From DAOQTX01 sp035340715 (GTDB lineage Bacteria > Bacteroidota > Bacteroidia > AKYH767-A > OLB10), in contig DAOQTX010000047.1 in assembly GCA_035340715.1 (NCBI GenBank), positions 1-21,492 of the forward strand: DNA of 21,492 nt. The letters are read 5' to 3'. This document shows positions 1 to 7,989 of the stretch, in pieces; position 1 is the stretch's first letter; every line of letters starts with the position of its first letter. The position numbers and the translations under genes were made by a program. The notes beneath the pieces were generated by a model. That model had not been told where the DNA came from. It made no database searches and worked only from the letters and a program-made list of their open reading frames with translations.

Positions 1-341
1 ACTCTATTGACAGACACTTGATCATCCCAATGGACTTTAGATGCTCTAATGTCTTCAATAGCCAATAAGGCTACCATCATCTTAGTTAGTGAGGCTATAG
101 GATATGCATAGTTCAGATCCTTCTGCCATACTATGGTTTGAGAATCCATATCAAACATCAAACCTGCTCGGATCGCCTCGTCATTATTGAGTAAAGTTGG
201 ATTGTGATGGATAGAAAATAAACATGGATTAGAGTTGTAATTAAAAACAGTGTCTTTATTTCCTGCCACAGAAATATTTGTTCCGAGCACAAGAAATAGC
301 ATTAGGCTCTTTAGAATAAATATGTGTGTTTTAAATTTCAT
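1..341 (-). CDS. D-alanyl-D-alanine carboxypeptidase (peptidase S11), N-terminal part, cut by window edge
   Basis: About 113 codons are visible, starting at the ATG at 341 and running off the left edge. The first ~26 residues look like a Sec signal peptide: a Lys-containing start, a hydrophobic run containing LMLFLVLG, then SVAG. Further in, PIASLTKMMVALLAIE holds the SxxK motif (S84, K87) of penicillin-binding-protein-type serine peptidases. The surrounding residues fit the S11/DacA family better than class C beta-lactamases. Such enzymes act outside the inner membrane and remove the terminal D-Ala from peptidoglycan stem peptides. The SxN and KTG motifs would lie beyond the edge and cannot be checked. 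It follows ispD on the same strand after a gap of about 170 bases, so it probably has its own promoter. A related serine hydrolase of the same fold is the main alternative. Confidence 0.8.
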   Translation of the reverse strand, partial: MKFKTHIFILKSLMLFLVLGTNISVAGNKDTVFNYNSNPCLFSIHHNPTLLNNDEAIRAGLMFDMDSQTIVWQKDLNYAYPIASLTKMMVALLAIEDIRASKVHWDDQVSVNR

Positions 342-354
342 TTCAACAGGCTGA

Positions 355-362
355 CAAGTATA
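355..362 (-). promoter_or_regulatory. Possible -7 element for the carboxypeptidase gene
   Basis: On the minus strand this reads TATACTTG, one base off the Bacteroidota -7 consensus TAnnTTTG. It lies 14 bases before the ATG at 341. No good TTTG partner sits about 20 bases upstream, so support is weak. Confidence 0.3.
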
Positions 363-381
363 GTTAATTGTATTTAACTAT
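360..381. repeat. 8-base inverted repeat upstream of the carboxypeptidase gene
   Basis: ATAGTTAA at 360-367 and TTAACTAT at 374-381 are perfect inverted copies separated by 6 bases. They overlap the putative -7 element of the gene starting at 341. This could be an operator half-site pair; it is AT-rich, so chance is a real alternative. A second, 6-base pair (ATGAAC at 407-412, GTTCAT at 428-433) lies further upstream. The rest of the 342-514 gap shows nothing I recognise. Confidence 0.35.
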
Positions 382-514
382 TTACCCGGCATAAATCAAG
401 GATTACATGAACTTTACACAAACAGGTGTTCATTTATACGATGGATTAAATTGAATGTTGCTTTAACATTAGATTAAATATACATGATCAAATCACTAAA
501 ATCAAGGAACCGAT

Positions 515-1186
515 TCAAAGCAGTGTTTCTGCCAATTTTTCAGCAATTACAAGATCTTCAGGTGTGGTGATTTTAATATTCGTGTAGTCCCCTTCAATGA
601 AGTTAATGCAGTGCCCGTTTCGTTCCATCAATGAAGCATCATCGGAAAAGGTGCCTAATATGGGATTGGTATAGATCCTTTTTAGGTCTTCTGTTCTAAA
701 TACTTGTGGAGTCTGTACCATTTTAAACTCTTCTCGAATTGCAATACTGGATTGTTGTCCATCTACTTTTCGAATCGAATCTTTAAGATCTATTAAAGGA
801 ATGCAATTACCTTTTTTCTCCGCCACTTGAAAAAGTTGTTCAATCAGCGATGGTTTTATAAATGGTCTCGCAGCGTCATGAATGGCTGTTAATGTACTAG
901 CGTTGTCAATCATCTTCATTCCGTTTTGCACCGATTCGAATCGAGAATCTCCTCCTGTACATAATTGAACTGGAAAATGAATATGGTATTTCTTAACTAA
1001 GTGATCGTAGTAATCCAAAAAGTCGCTTGGTATTACCAATACTAATGCGCAATTGGATTGTTGAAATTTATGAAGCGACCAATAAATGAGTGGAAATCCT
1101 TTAAGCAATAAAAACTGCTTCGGCACAGAAGTATCCATTCTGCTGCCTGAACCTCCGGCAACAATTATGGCATTTCGTTTTGTCAA
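515..1186 (-). CDS. ispD: 2-C-methyl-D-erythritol 4-phosphate cytidylyltransferase
   Basis: IspD joins CTP and methylerythritol phosphate to form CDP-methylerythritol in the cytosolic MEP route to isoprenoids. The 223 residues match the family's usual length. The nucleotide-binding motif AGGSGSRM is at residues 10-17, followed by the conserved PKQF (22-25). The IHDAARPF segment (102-109) and the C-terminal GDYTNIKITTPEDL (about 199-212) are also typical. The start lies 2 bases after the queA stop, so the two are almost certainly co-transcribed and probably translationally coupled. The product feeds synthesis of the undecaprenyl carrier recycled by UppP, encoded in the same cluster, and also quinone synthesis. 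Nothing looks broken or unusual. A related sugar-phosphate nucleotidyltransferase is unlikely given the full motif set. Confidence 0.96.
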   Translation of the reverse strand: MTKRNAIIVAGGSGSRMDTSVPKQFLLLKGFPLIYWSLHKFQQSNCALVLVIPSDFLDYYDHLVKKYHIHFPVQLCTGGDSRFESVQNGMKMIDNASTLTAIHDAARPFIKPSLIEQLFQVAEKKGNCIPLIDLKDSIRKVDGQQSSIAIREEFKMVQTPQVFRTEDLKRIYTNPILGTFSDDASLMERNGHCINFIEGDYTNIKITTPEDLVIAEKLAETLL

Positions 1187-1188
1187 AA

Positions 1189-2238
1189 TCAGATGATTAG
1201 CATGGCATCGCCATATGAGAAAAATTTATATTTTTCCTTAACAGCAACTTTATAAGCTTCCATTATCAAATCGTAGCCTCCAAATGCTGCGGTCATCATC
1301 ATAAGCGTTGATTCGGGCATATGAAAGTTAGTAACCATTGCATTGGCTATACTAAAATCATAAGGAGGAAATATAAACTTATTAGTCCAACCTTCGGCTG
1401 GTTTAAGTTCACCACCGGTAGATACACTCGACTCGATCGCTCTCATGGTAGTGGTGCCAACTGCGCAAATTCTTTGCTTCGTAGTTTTGGCCTTATTCAC
1501 CACATTACAAGCTTCAGGAGTAATAAAATACTGCTCTGAATCCATTTTGTGTTTGGTCAAATCTTCAACTTCTACCGGACGGAAAGTGCCTAATCCTACG
1601 TGCAACGTAACTTCAGAAAAATTAACTCCTTTTAGTTCCAGGCGTTTGAGTAACTCACGGCTAAAGTGAAGCCCTGCAGTTGGTGCTGCAACTGCTCCTT
1701 CGTGTTTAGCAAATACGGTTTGATATCTTTCCTTATCAGCTGCCTCCGCCTTTCTTTTTATGTATTTAGGAAGTGGAGTATTCCCTAAGCTTTCTATCGT
1801 AGCTTTAAATTCTTCATGAGTGCCATCAAACAAAAATCGTAAGGTTCTTCCTCTCGAAGTGGTATTGTCTATTACTTCAGCAACCAATGCATCATTGTCG
1901 CCAAAGTAGAGTTTATTGCCAATTCTAATTTTTCTTGCCGGATCTACAAGTACATCCCACAATTTGCTTTCGCGGTTCAGTTCGCGAAGCAGAAAAACTT
2001 CAATCTTTGCACCCGTTTTCTCTTTGTTTCCATAGAGACGTGCAGGGAAAACTTTTGTGTTGTTTAAAATCATAACATCCTTATCACTGAAATACTTGAG
2101 GATGTCTTTAAATACTTTGTGCTCAATTTTTCCGGTATCTTTATGAATGACCATTAATCGAGATTCATCTCTGCTTTTTGCAGGATGATTGGCTAATAAA
2201 TTTTCGTTGAAGGGAAATCGAAATTGAGATAATTTCAT
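1189..2238 (-). CDS. queA: tRNA preQ1(34) S-adenosylmethionine ribosyltransferase-isomerase
   Basis: QueA transfers and isomerises the ribosyl group of S-adenosylmethionine onto preQ1 at the tRNA wobble position, making epoxyqueuosine. The 349-residue length is normal for the family. Signature stretches are visible: an N-terminal DESRLMV (24-30), MILNNTKVFPARL (56-68), GAVAAPTAGLHFS (181-193) and HVGLGTFRPV (213-222), plus a C-terminal TNFHMPESTLMMM block. It starts 156 bases downstream of truB in the same direction, with its own promoter-like element, and ends 2 bases before ispD. No other queuosine gene is present here, so the rest of the pathway must be encoded elsewhere or supplied by salvage. 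No defect is seen. Confidence 0.97.
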   Translation of the reverse strand: MKLSQFRFPFNENLLANHPAKSRDESRLMVIHKDTGKIEHKVFKDILKYFSDKDVMILNNTKVFPARLYGNKEKTGAKIEVFLLRELNRESKLWDVLVDPARKIRIGNKLYFGDNDALVAEVIDNTTSRGRTLRFLFDGTHEEFKATIESLGNTPLPKYIKRKAEAADKERYQTVFAKHEGAVAAPTAGLHFSRELLKRLELKGVNFSEVTLHVGLGTFRPVEVEDLTKHKMDSEQYFITPEACNVVNKAKTTKQRICAVGTTTMRAIESSVSTGGELKPAEGWTNKFIFPPYDFSIANAMVTNFHMPESTLMMMTAAFGGYDLIMEAYKVAVKEKYKFFSYGDAMLII

Positions 2239-2271
2239 ATTAAAGCGCTATTCTGTTAATAAAATGGGCTG

Positions 2272-2279
2272 CAAATATA
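2272..2279 (-). promoter_or_regulatory. -7 promoter element upstream of queA
   Basis: On the minus strand this reads TATATTTG, an exact fit to the Bacteroidota -7 consensus TAnnTTTG, followed by CAGCCC. It is 33 bases before the queA ATG at 2238. The position expected for the -33 TTTG carries TGTC, a poor match. It suggests that queA-ispD can be transcribed separately from the upstream ftsX-truB genes. Confidence 0.5.
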
Positions 2280-2334
2280 CAACCCAAAATCCCCTTTTCG
2301 ACATAAGGATCAATAGATTATGAAATTATTTGTT

Positions 2335-2365
2335 TAAAACCCTTTGTTTGTTAGCATCAAGGGCT
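2335..2365 (-). terminator. Weak hairpin after truB
   Basis: On the minus strand CCCTT and AAGGG pair around a loop of about 14 bases and are followed by a short TTTT. The stem is short and the loop long, so this may not terminate. Its place between the truB stop and the queA promoter element is the main support. Confidence 0.25.
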
Positions 2366-2394
2366 AAAAAAAATTTTATTCCCCTCCAATTCTT

Positions 2395-3102
2395 CTAAAA
2401 AACCGGCCTTATTTTGTAGTTGTGCTCTCTTACTTCGTAGTCGGAGTTTAGCGATTTTATAAAATCTTTAATTTCCCATGCATCGCTTATCTGAAAAGAA
2501 CCAATTTTTTCACGCTTAAGATCATGAAGATAGGCTCCGCTTTCTGCCAATTTGCCTAAATCGTTTATTAAACTTCTTACATAGGTCCCTTTGCTGCATT
2601 CGATAGAAAATGTGGCTGTTTCATTCCGGTAATCATCAATTTCAAAACGATGAACCATTACCTTACGCTCTTTTAAGCTAACTTCTTTACCTTTTCGAGC
2701 CAATTCAAACGATCTTTGTCCATCAATTTTTAATGCACTATAGGCCGGGGGTTGTTGAGAAATTTCTCCTGATAACAGCAAGGCTTTCTGCTGTAGCAAT
2801 TTTAAATCTATATGATCCGTTGGAAAAGTCTGATTAGGATAAGTTTCCCGATCGTAGGATGGAGTAGTTTTTCCAAAAACAGCTTGACCTGTATATACTT
2901 TAACTCCCTCTTGAAACTCCGATATCATTTTTGTTTTCTTACCGGTACATAAAATCATCAAGCCACTAGCTAATGGATCTAAAGTTCCGGCATGACCAAT
3001 TTTAGAAAATTTTGTGATTCGTTTTACCGCTTTAACCAAATCAAAGGAAGTCCAGCCATAGGGCTTGTTGAATAATAAAACCTGACCTTCTGCAAAATCC
3101 AT
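2395..3102 (-). CDS. truB: tRNA pseudouridine(55) synthase
   Basis: TruB converts uridine 55 of the tRNA T-arm to pseudouridine. The diagnostic segment HAGTLDPLASGLMILCTGKKTK carries the catalytic aspartate (D42), and KPYGWTSFD near the N-terminus (13-21) is the conserved family start. YSALKIDGQRSFELARKG and a late GTYVRSLINDLG are the other expected motifs. At 235 residues it is a short form, ending soon after the catalytic domain without the longer PUA-type tail of E. coli TruB, which is common in this phylum. It starts 3 bases after uppP, within the run of genes from ftsX. The downstream 155-base gap makes it the likely last gene of that transcript, although readthrough into queA is possible. 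Confidence 0.96.
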   Translation of the reverse strand: MDFAEGQVLLFNKPYGWTSFDLVKAVKRITKFSKIGHAGTLDPLASGLMILCTGKKTKMISEFQEGVKVYTGQAVFGKTTPSYDRETYPNQTFPTDHIDLKLLQQKALLLSGEISQQPPAYSALKIDGQRSFELARKGKEVSLKERKVMVHRFEIDDYRNETATFSIECSKGTYVRSLINDLGKLAESGAYLHDLKREKIGSFQISDAWEIKDFIKSLNSDYEVREHNYKIRPVF

Positions 3103-3105
3103 TCT

Positions 3106-3885
3106 TTAGACGATCTGAAGATCATAACCGCTGATCAGTAAGATGATTAAAAGCACAGCTATTAATATTCGATAATATCCAAAAACTCTAAAGCCATGTT
3201 TGGTTAGAAAGGAAATAAATGTTTTGATGGCGATCATAGCAATGATGAAAGCAACAAGGTTACCTAGTATCAGTAAATTTATATGCTCCATTCTTATGGT
3301 CTCGTACGATTTAAGCAATTTGTATGCTGATGCAGCAAACATGGTGGGTACTGCCAGAAAAAAAGAAAACTCAGCTGCTTCTTTTCGATTTAATCTCTGC
3401 GTTAATCCTCCAATGATGGTTGCAGCCGATCGCGATACTCCAGGAACCATAGCAATGCATTGAAAAAATCCAATGGTTAATGCTTTTTTATAGGTCATCG
3501 GTGTTTCTGGTCCATCACCCGGGAACCAATCATCTACAAAAACAAGTACAATACCTCCCGCTAATAACATGAATGCTACTACCGCAACATTTTCCAATAA
3601 CAGATCAATATAATCCCCCAACAAGAAACCAAAAAATGCAGCGGGTAAAAAGGCTACAAAAAGTTTTAGATAAAAATCGAAAGATTGTATGAATCGCCTC
3701 CAATATAGAACCACTACACTTAATATGGCTCCAAACTGAATGTTTACGATAAATACCTTAGTAAATTCCGGGTCGGACATCTTCATGAACGCCTCGGCAA
3801 TTATCATGTGGCCTGTGGATGAGACCGGTAAAAACTCAGTGATCCCTTCAACAATGGCTAATATAATGGCTTGTAAAAAAGACAT
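3106..3885 (-). CDS. uppP: Undecaprenyl-diphosphatase
   Basis: UppP (BacA family) dephosphorylates undecaprenyl diphosphate, returning the lipid carrier for peptidoglycan and other glycan export; overproduction is classically tied to bacitracin resistance. Two signature motifs are present: EGITEFLPVSSTGH (13-26) and PGVSRSAATIIGG (148-160), holding the catalytic Glu, Ser/His and Arg residues of the family. The remainder is a chain of hydrophobic segments consistent with about seven or eight membrane helices, with a very hydrophobic C-terminus. The 259-residue length is normal. It starts 7 bases after the DUF3098 gene and ends 3 bases before truB. Together with ftsX and ispD this makes an envelope-biogenesis theme for the cluster. 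Confidence 0.97.
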   Translation of the reverse strand: MSFLQAIILAIVEGITEFLPVSSTGHMIIAEAFMKMSDPEFTKVFIVNIQFGAILSVVVLYWRRFIQSFDFYLKLFVAFLPAAFFGFLLGDYIDLLLENVAVVAFMLLAGGIVLVFVDDWFPGDGPETPMTYKKALTIGFFQCIAMVPGVSRSAATIIGGLTQRLNRKEAAEFSFFLAVPTMFAASAYKLLKSYETIRMEHINLLILGNLVAFIIAMIAIKTFISFLTKHGFRVFGYYRILIAVLLIILLISGYDLQIV

Positions 3886-3892
3886 AAGAAAT

Positions 3893-4180
3893 TTAGTCTT
3901 TTGCTTTAACGACTATTGCTACTACTTGAGCAGCCAAGCCCAAAAGTACCATCACAGGAGCTATCGTTATTCTTCTGGTTGAAAAAATCTCGGGATTAAA
4001 CTGATTGGGGTCTTCGCTTCCACCGCCTGCCATCAAAATAAAACCTAATATGATCAGCGCTAATCCGCCTAGCATAATTTGATAGTTGATCTTACCGAAT
4101 GGAAAATCTCCCATAGGCGCATTCACTACTTTCTCTGGGGCTTTGCCGGATCCTTTATTTTTATCGCTTTTCTTAATCAT
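3893..4180 (-). CDS. DUF3098 small membrane protein
   Basis: A 95-residue protein of unknown function that I match to the DUF3098 family by length, sequence character and position between ftsX and uppP. It has a charged, Lys/Gly-rich N-terminus (about residues 1-30), a first membrane segment near 34-51 (IMLGGLALIILGFILMAGG), a polar loop with GSEDPNQFNPEIFSTRRIT, and a second membrane segment near 70-92. The central loop is the most family-like part. It starts 14 bases after ftsX and stops 7 bases before uppP, so all three are expressed together. A role in septation or lipid-carrier turnover is only inference from this placement; nothing in the sequence shows catalytic residues. Confidence 0.85.
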   Translation of the reverse strand: MIKKSDKNKGSGKAPEKVVNAPMGDFPFGKINYQIMLGGLALIILGFILMAGGGSEDPNQFNPEIFSTRRITIAPVMVLLGLAAQVVAIVVKAKD

Positions 4181-4194
4181 AATAAATTCGGTGT

Positions 4195-5070
4195 CTAGTA
4201 CAAGTCTTGTGATCGCTTACGAAGATATTTATTTACCGCAAGGTATGTGCTAAAAAATGAAATTATAATTCCCAAGGCCATTACTACACCTACAAATTGT
4301 GCAATCAATTCATAGTCGTCTAATCGAATCAACTCAGGAATTCTTTTTTGTCCACTATACAAAGTCAATATTAACAGTACATTGGCAATAAGTGCTGCAA
4401 TAAAACCATGCTTAACTCCTTTCCAGATAAAGGGTTTGCGAATGAACGATCGGGTAGCCCCTACCAACAACATACTTTTAATAAGCAGTCGATTGGCATA
4501 CATTGATAATCGTATGGTATTGTTGATGAGCGCTAAAGAAATCATAAACAACAAACCGGCAAATGCCAAAATAACCAAGCTTACCGTTTGCAAATTTTTA
4601 TTGACCTGATCGACCAACATTTCCTGATACGCTATCTCTTTTACAATTGGAAAATTCACGATACGCCTTTTCAATCCATTGATACTTTCAGTGTCTACAA
4701 ATTCAGATTTGAGACGAACATCAATAGATGACAACAGTGGATTTTCACCCAGTGCACTAACAAAATCTTCTCCCAATTCATCGCTCAGTTTTTTGGCTGC
4801 TTCTTCTTTCGAAACATATACAGCAGATTTTACTTGTTGCGAATTGCTGATCACATTGAGCAATTCTTTGATATCATCTTCGTCAACATCCGATTTCAAA
4901 AAAACATTCAACTCAATATTTTCTTTAAGATAGCTCGACACTCTATGCCCCTGAAGGATTAAAATACTCAATGCACCCAACATAAATAGCACTAAGGATA
5001 TGCTGATAACGGTAGAAATACTGCTGGTTCTAGCGGTTCGTCTGGCTATTTTTTGATCGGTTTCGCTCAT
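4195..5070 (-). CDS. ftsX: Cell division protein FtsX (ABC transporter-like permease)
   Basis: FtsX is the membrane half of the FtsEX complex, which signals across the inner membrane to activate septal peptidoglycan hydrolases. The protein has the family layout: a cytoplasmic N-terminus, one membrane helix (about 20-41), an extracytoplasmic domain (about 42-160), then three C-terminal membrane helices (roughly 164-186, 222-242, 258-280). LFMISLALINNTIRLSMYANR and the nearby IKSMLLVGAT motif are typical of the permease domain. The 291-residue length is normal. The partner ATPase gene ftsE is not in the window; in Bacteroidota it is often encoded elsewhere. It is the first gene of the leftward cluster and is divergent from leuS across 126 bases. 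Confidence 0.95.
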   Translation of the reverse strand: MSETDQKIARRTARTSSISTVISISLVLFMLGALSILILQGHRVSSYLKENIELNVFLKSDVDEDDIKELLNVISNSQQVKSAVYVSKEEAAKKLSDELGEDFVSALGENPLLSSIDVRLKSEFVDTESINGLKRRIVNFPIVKEIAYQEMLVDQVNKNLQTVSLVILAFAGLLFMISLALINNTIRLSMYANRLLIKSMLLVGATRSFIRKPFIWKGVKHGFIAALIANVLLILTLYSGQKRIPELIRLDDYELIAQFVGVVMALGIIISFFSTYLAVNKYLRKRSQDLY

Positions 5071-5086
5071 CGTAATTTAGATTCGT

Positions 5087-5094
5087 CAAAAGTA
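5087..5094 (-). promoter_or_regulatory. -7 promoter element for the ftsX cluster
   Basis: Minus-strand TACTTTTG fits TAnnTTTG exactly and lies 16 bases before the ftsX ATG at 5070, implying a very short leader. The region about 20 bases upstream holds a T-rich run but no clear TTTG. Confidence 0.5.
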
Positions 5095-5155
5095 ACAAAT
5101 CTGAATGCCCCAGAAAAGCAGCGCTTAATTCTTTTTCAACACTATCCAATCCCTT

Positions 5156-5172
5156 TAAATTTGGTACCTTCG
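5156..5172 (+). promoter_or_regulatory. Candidate -7 elements for leuS
   Basis: Two overlapping candidates precede the leuS ATG at 5197: TAAATTTG (5156-5163, an exact TAnnTTTG) and TACCTTCG (5165-5172, one mismatch). A near-identical TACATTCG occurs before the tryptophan dioxygenase gene, which favours the second. A T-run at 5132-5136 is the only -33 candidate. Confidence 0.45.
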
Positions 5173-5196
5173 TGCCACATTAGCAATTAGAGATAG

Positions 5197-7986
5197 ATGC
5201 ACTACGATCACAATAAAATAGAATCGAAATGGCAGACCCGTTGGGCAACTGAAAATAGATATTCCAGTAAAAGCGATTCTGGCAAACCTAAGTTTTATGC
5301 ATTGGATATGTTTCCCTATCCTTCAGGAGCCGGACTGCATGTCGGGCATCCATTAGGTTATATTGCTTCAGATATTGTTTCACGCTTCAAAAGACTAAAA
5401 GGATATAATGTATTACACCCTATGGGTTATGATGCATTCGGATTACCTGCCGAACAATATGCCATACAAACAGGTCAACATCCCGACAAAACGACAAAGG
5501 AAAATATTGCTAAATATCGTCAACAATTAGATCGACTTGGTTTTTCATTCGATTGGTCGAGAGAAGTAAAAACCTGCGATCCTAATTATTATAAATGGAC
5601 ACAGTGGATTTTTATACAACTATTTAAATCCTGGTATAATCCAGCTTCAAAAAAAGCAGAATCCATTCAGACATTGATAGAACATTTCTCCGAATCAGGG
5701 AGTAATGTACTGTATACAAAATTGGGTTTCGAATCCGGGCATTTTGAATTTGATTTTAGCTCACAACAATGGAATACGTTTTCAGAAAAGGACCAGCAAG
5801 AAATTCTAATGGAATTCCGATTGGCATTTAGAAGCGAATCGTTTGTCAATTGGTGTCCGGCCTTAGGTACTGTGTTGGCCAATGATGAAGTAAAAGACGG
5901 CCTTAGCGAACGAGGCGGACATCCGGTAGAGAAGAAAATAATGAAACAATGGAGCCTGCGTATAAGCGCCTATGCTCAAAGATTGTTGGATGGATTAGAA
6001 GAAATTGAATGGAGTGAGAGTATCAAAGAAGCTCAACGAAATTGGATTGGGAAAAGCACCGGTGCTTCTGTTTTTTTTGACTTGGAAGGACGCTCATCGG
6101 AAAGCATTGAAGTTTTTACCACTCGACCTGATACATTATTTGGCGTTTCATTTTTAACCATTGCGCCAGAGCATCCATTGGCAGCAGCGCTTTTAACTCA
6201 AGATCGAAAGTCGGAAGGGGAAAATTATATTAACTCTAGCATTAATCGAAGTGAAAGGGAACGACAAGCGGAAGTAAAAAATATAAGTGGTGTATTTACC
6301 GGTTCTTATGCCATTCACCCTTTCAGTCAAAATAAAATTCCCATTTGGATAGGTGATTATGTTCTAGGTTCTTACGGAACCGGAGCGGTCATGGGTGTTC
6401 CCGCTCACGACAGTCGCGACTACGCTTTTGCCAAACATTTTCACTTGGACATAAAGCAAGTTATAGTCCCTCCTGCTGAACACAATTTTGATGAATCATC
6501 CTACGATGAGAAATCCGGAACCTGTATACATTCATCCTTTCTGGATAATCTTTCGGTTACAGATGCCATAGCCAAAATGTGTGATGAACTTGAGAAAAAA
6601 AGTAAAGGGAAAAGAAAGATTAATTTTCGATTACGAGATGCTGTTTTTGGCCGTCAGAGATATTGGGGAGAACCTATTCCTGTATATTACAAGGACGAAA
6701 TCCCTTATGTATTAGATGAAAGCGAATTGCCGCTTATACTCCCTTCCATCGATAGTTATTTGCCAACCGAAAGTGGAGAGCCCCCATTAGCACGAGCTAA
6801 TGATTGGAAATACAAAAACGAATACGATTTGGAACAAACTACCATGCCGGGATGGGCAGGTAGCTCTTGGTACTATTTGCGGTATATGGATCCAAATAAT
6901 GATAAACATTTTGCATCGAAAGAAGAAATCAATTATTGGCAACAAATTGATTTGTACATAGGCGGAGCAGAGCATGCCACAGGTCACTTATTGTATTTTC
7001 GATTTTGGACTAAGTTCTTATCTGATATAAACCAACTCCCATTCGAAGAACCCGCATTGCGTTTGGTCAATCAGGGAATGATTCAGGGAACTTCCTCTTT
7101 TGTGTATCGGATAAACGGAAGCAATACTTATGTGTCCAAAGGTTTGATTAAGCAGTACGATACCAGCGCTTTTCATGTGGATGTAAACATGGTTGAAAAC
7201 AATGTGTTGGATCTGGAAAAGTTTAAAGCATGGCGTGACGACCTTTCCGATGCTGAATTTATTTTAGAAGATGGCCAGTATTTTTGTGGTAGTGAAACCG
7301 AAAAGATGTCAAAATCGAAATGGAATGTTGTAAGTCCGGACGAGATGTGCGACAAGTATGGTGCCGATTGTTTTAGAATGTATGAAATGTTTTTGGGTCC
7401 ACTTGAAGATCACAAACCATGGAATACCAATGGAATCGTTGGCGTATATAATTTCTTAAAGAAACTTTATCGATTGTTCTTTGATAAAAATGGTGATTGG
7501 ATCATCTCCAGTGAATTACCAAGCAAGCAAGAGTTAAAAGTGTTGCACAAAACCATTCGAAAAATTGAAGAAGACATTGAACGTTTATCGCTCAATACCA
7601 GCATCAGCACCTTTATGATTTGTGTGAACGAGTTGAGCGATTTAAACTGTAACAAACAACAGATTTTAACTCCATTGCTCATTCTTTTGTCTCCCTTTGC
7701 TCCTCACATTTGTGAAGAGTTGTATGAGCGAATGGGAAACACAAATTCTATATTAAATGAACAATGGCCTCTGTTTGAAGAAGTCTATGTAAAAGAAGAT
7801 GACTATGATTATCCGGTTTCAGTAAATGGGAAAACCCGTTTTAAGTTAACGCTACCTTTGGCTTTGGATAAATCGGCAGTGGAAAAAGAAGTGCTCAGTG
7901 CGGCTGAGTTAGAGAAATGGCTCAATGGAACTTCTCCTAAAAAAATCATCGTGGTGCCAGGTCGAATTATTAATATTGTAATCTAA
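5197..7986 (+). CDS. leuS: Leucyl-tRNA synthetase
   Basis: LeuS charges tRNA-Leu with leucine and edits misacylated products. Class I signatures are complete: HVGH (48-51) in the PYPSGAGLHVGHPLGY block and KMSKS (703-707). The CP1 editing domain shows the threonine-rich TTRPDT (308-313) and GVPAHDSRDY with the editing aspartate D405. GRQRYWGEPIPVYY (from about 485) and MPGWAGSSWYY support the catalytic core. At 929 residues it is about 60-70 longer than E. coli LeuS. Extra sequence lies at about residues 150-205, between WTQWIF and the SFVNWCP block, and in a stretch before KMSKS (about 630-700). I believe such insertions are usual in this phylum, but I could not align to confirm it. It runs into scpB after 3 bases. 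Confidence 0.97.
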   Translation: MHYDHNKIESKWQTRWATENRYSSKSDSGKPKFYALDMFPYPSGAGLHVGHPLGYIASDIVSRFKRLKGYNVLHPMGYDAFGLPAEQYAIQTGQHPDKTTKENIAKYRQQLDRLGFSFDWSREVKTCDPNYYKWTQWIFIQLFKSWYNPASKKAESIQTLIEHFSESGSNVLYTKLGFESGHFEFDFSSQQWNTFSEKDQQEILMEFRLAFRSESFVNWCPALGTVLANDEVKDGLSERGGHPVEKKIMKQWSLRISAYAQRLLDGLEEIEWSESIKEAQRNWIGKSTGASVFFDLEGRSSESIEVFTTRPDTLFGVSFLTIAPEHPLAAALLTQDRKSEGENYINSSINRSERERQAEVKNISGVFTGSYAIHPFSQNKIPIWIGDYVLGSYGTGAVMGVPAHDSRDYAFAKHFHLDIKQVIVPPAEHNFDESSYDEKSGTCIHSSFLDNLSVTDAIAKMCDELEKKSKGKRKINFRLRDAVFGRQRYWGEPIPVYYKDEIPYVLDESELPLILPSIDSYLPTESGEPPLARANDWKYKNEYDLEQTTMPGWAGSSWYYLRYMDPNNDKHFASKEEINYWQQIDLYIGGAEHATGHLLYFRFWTKFLSDINQLPFEEPALRLVNQGMIQGTSSFVYRINGSNTYVSKGLIKQYDTSAFHVDVNMVENNVLDLEKFKAWRDDLSDAEFILEDGQYFCGSETEKMSKSKWNVVSPDEMCDKYGADCFRMYEMFLGPLEDHKPWNTNGIVGVYNFLKKLYRLFFDKNGDWIISSELPSKQELKVLHKTIRKIEEDIERLSLNTSISTFMICVNELSDLNCNKQQILTPLLILLSPFAPHICEELYERMGNTNSILNEQWPLFEEVYVKEDDYDYPVSVNGKTRFKLTLPLALDKSAVEKEVLSAAELEKWLNGTSPKKIIVVPGRIINIVI

Positions 7987-7989
7987 ACT

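Noticed and set aside
342..514. tRNA or small RNA gene in the gap after ispD
   Set aside because: No cloverleaf, CCA end or stable hairpin was found; only AT-rich inverted repeats are present.
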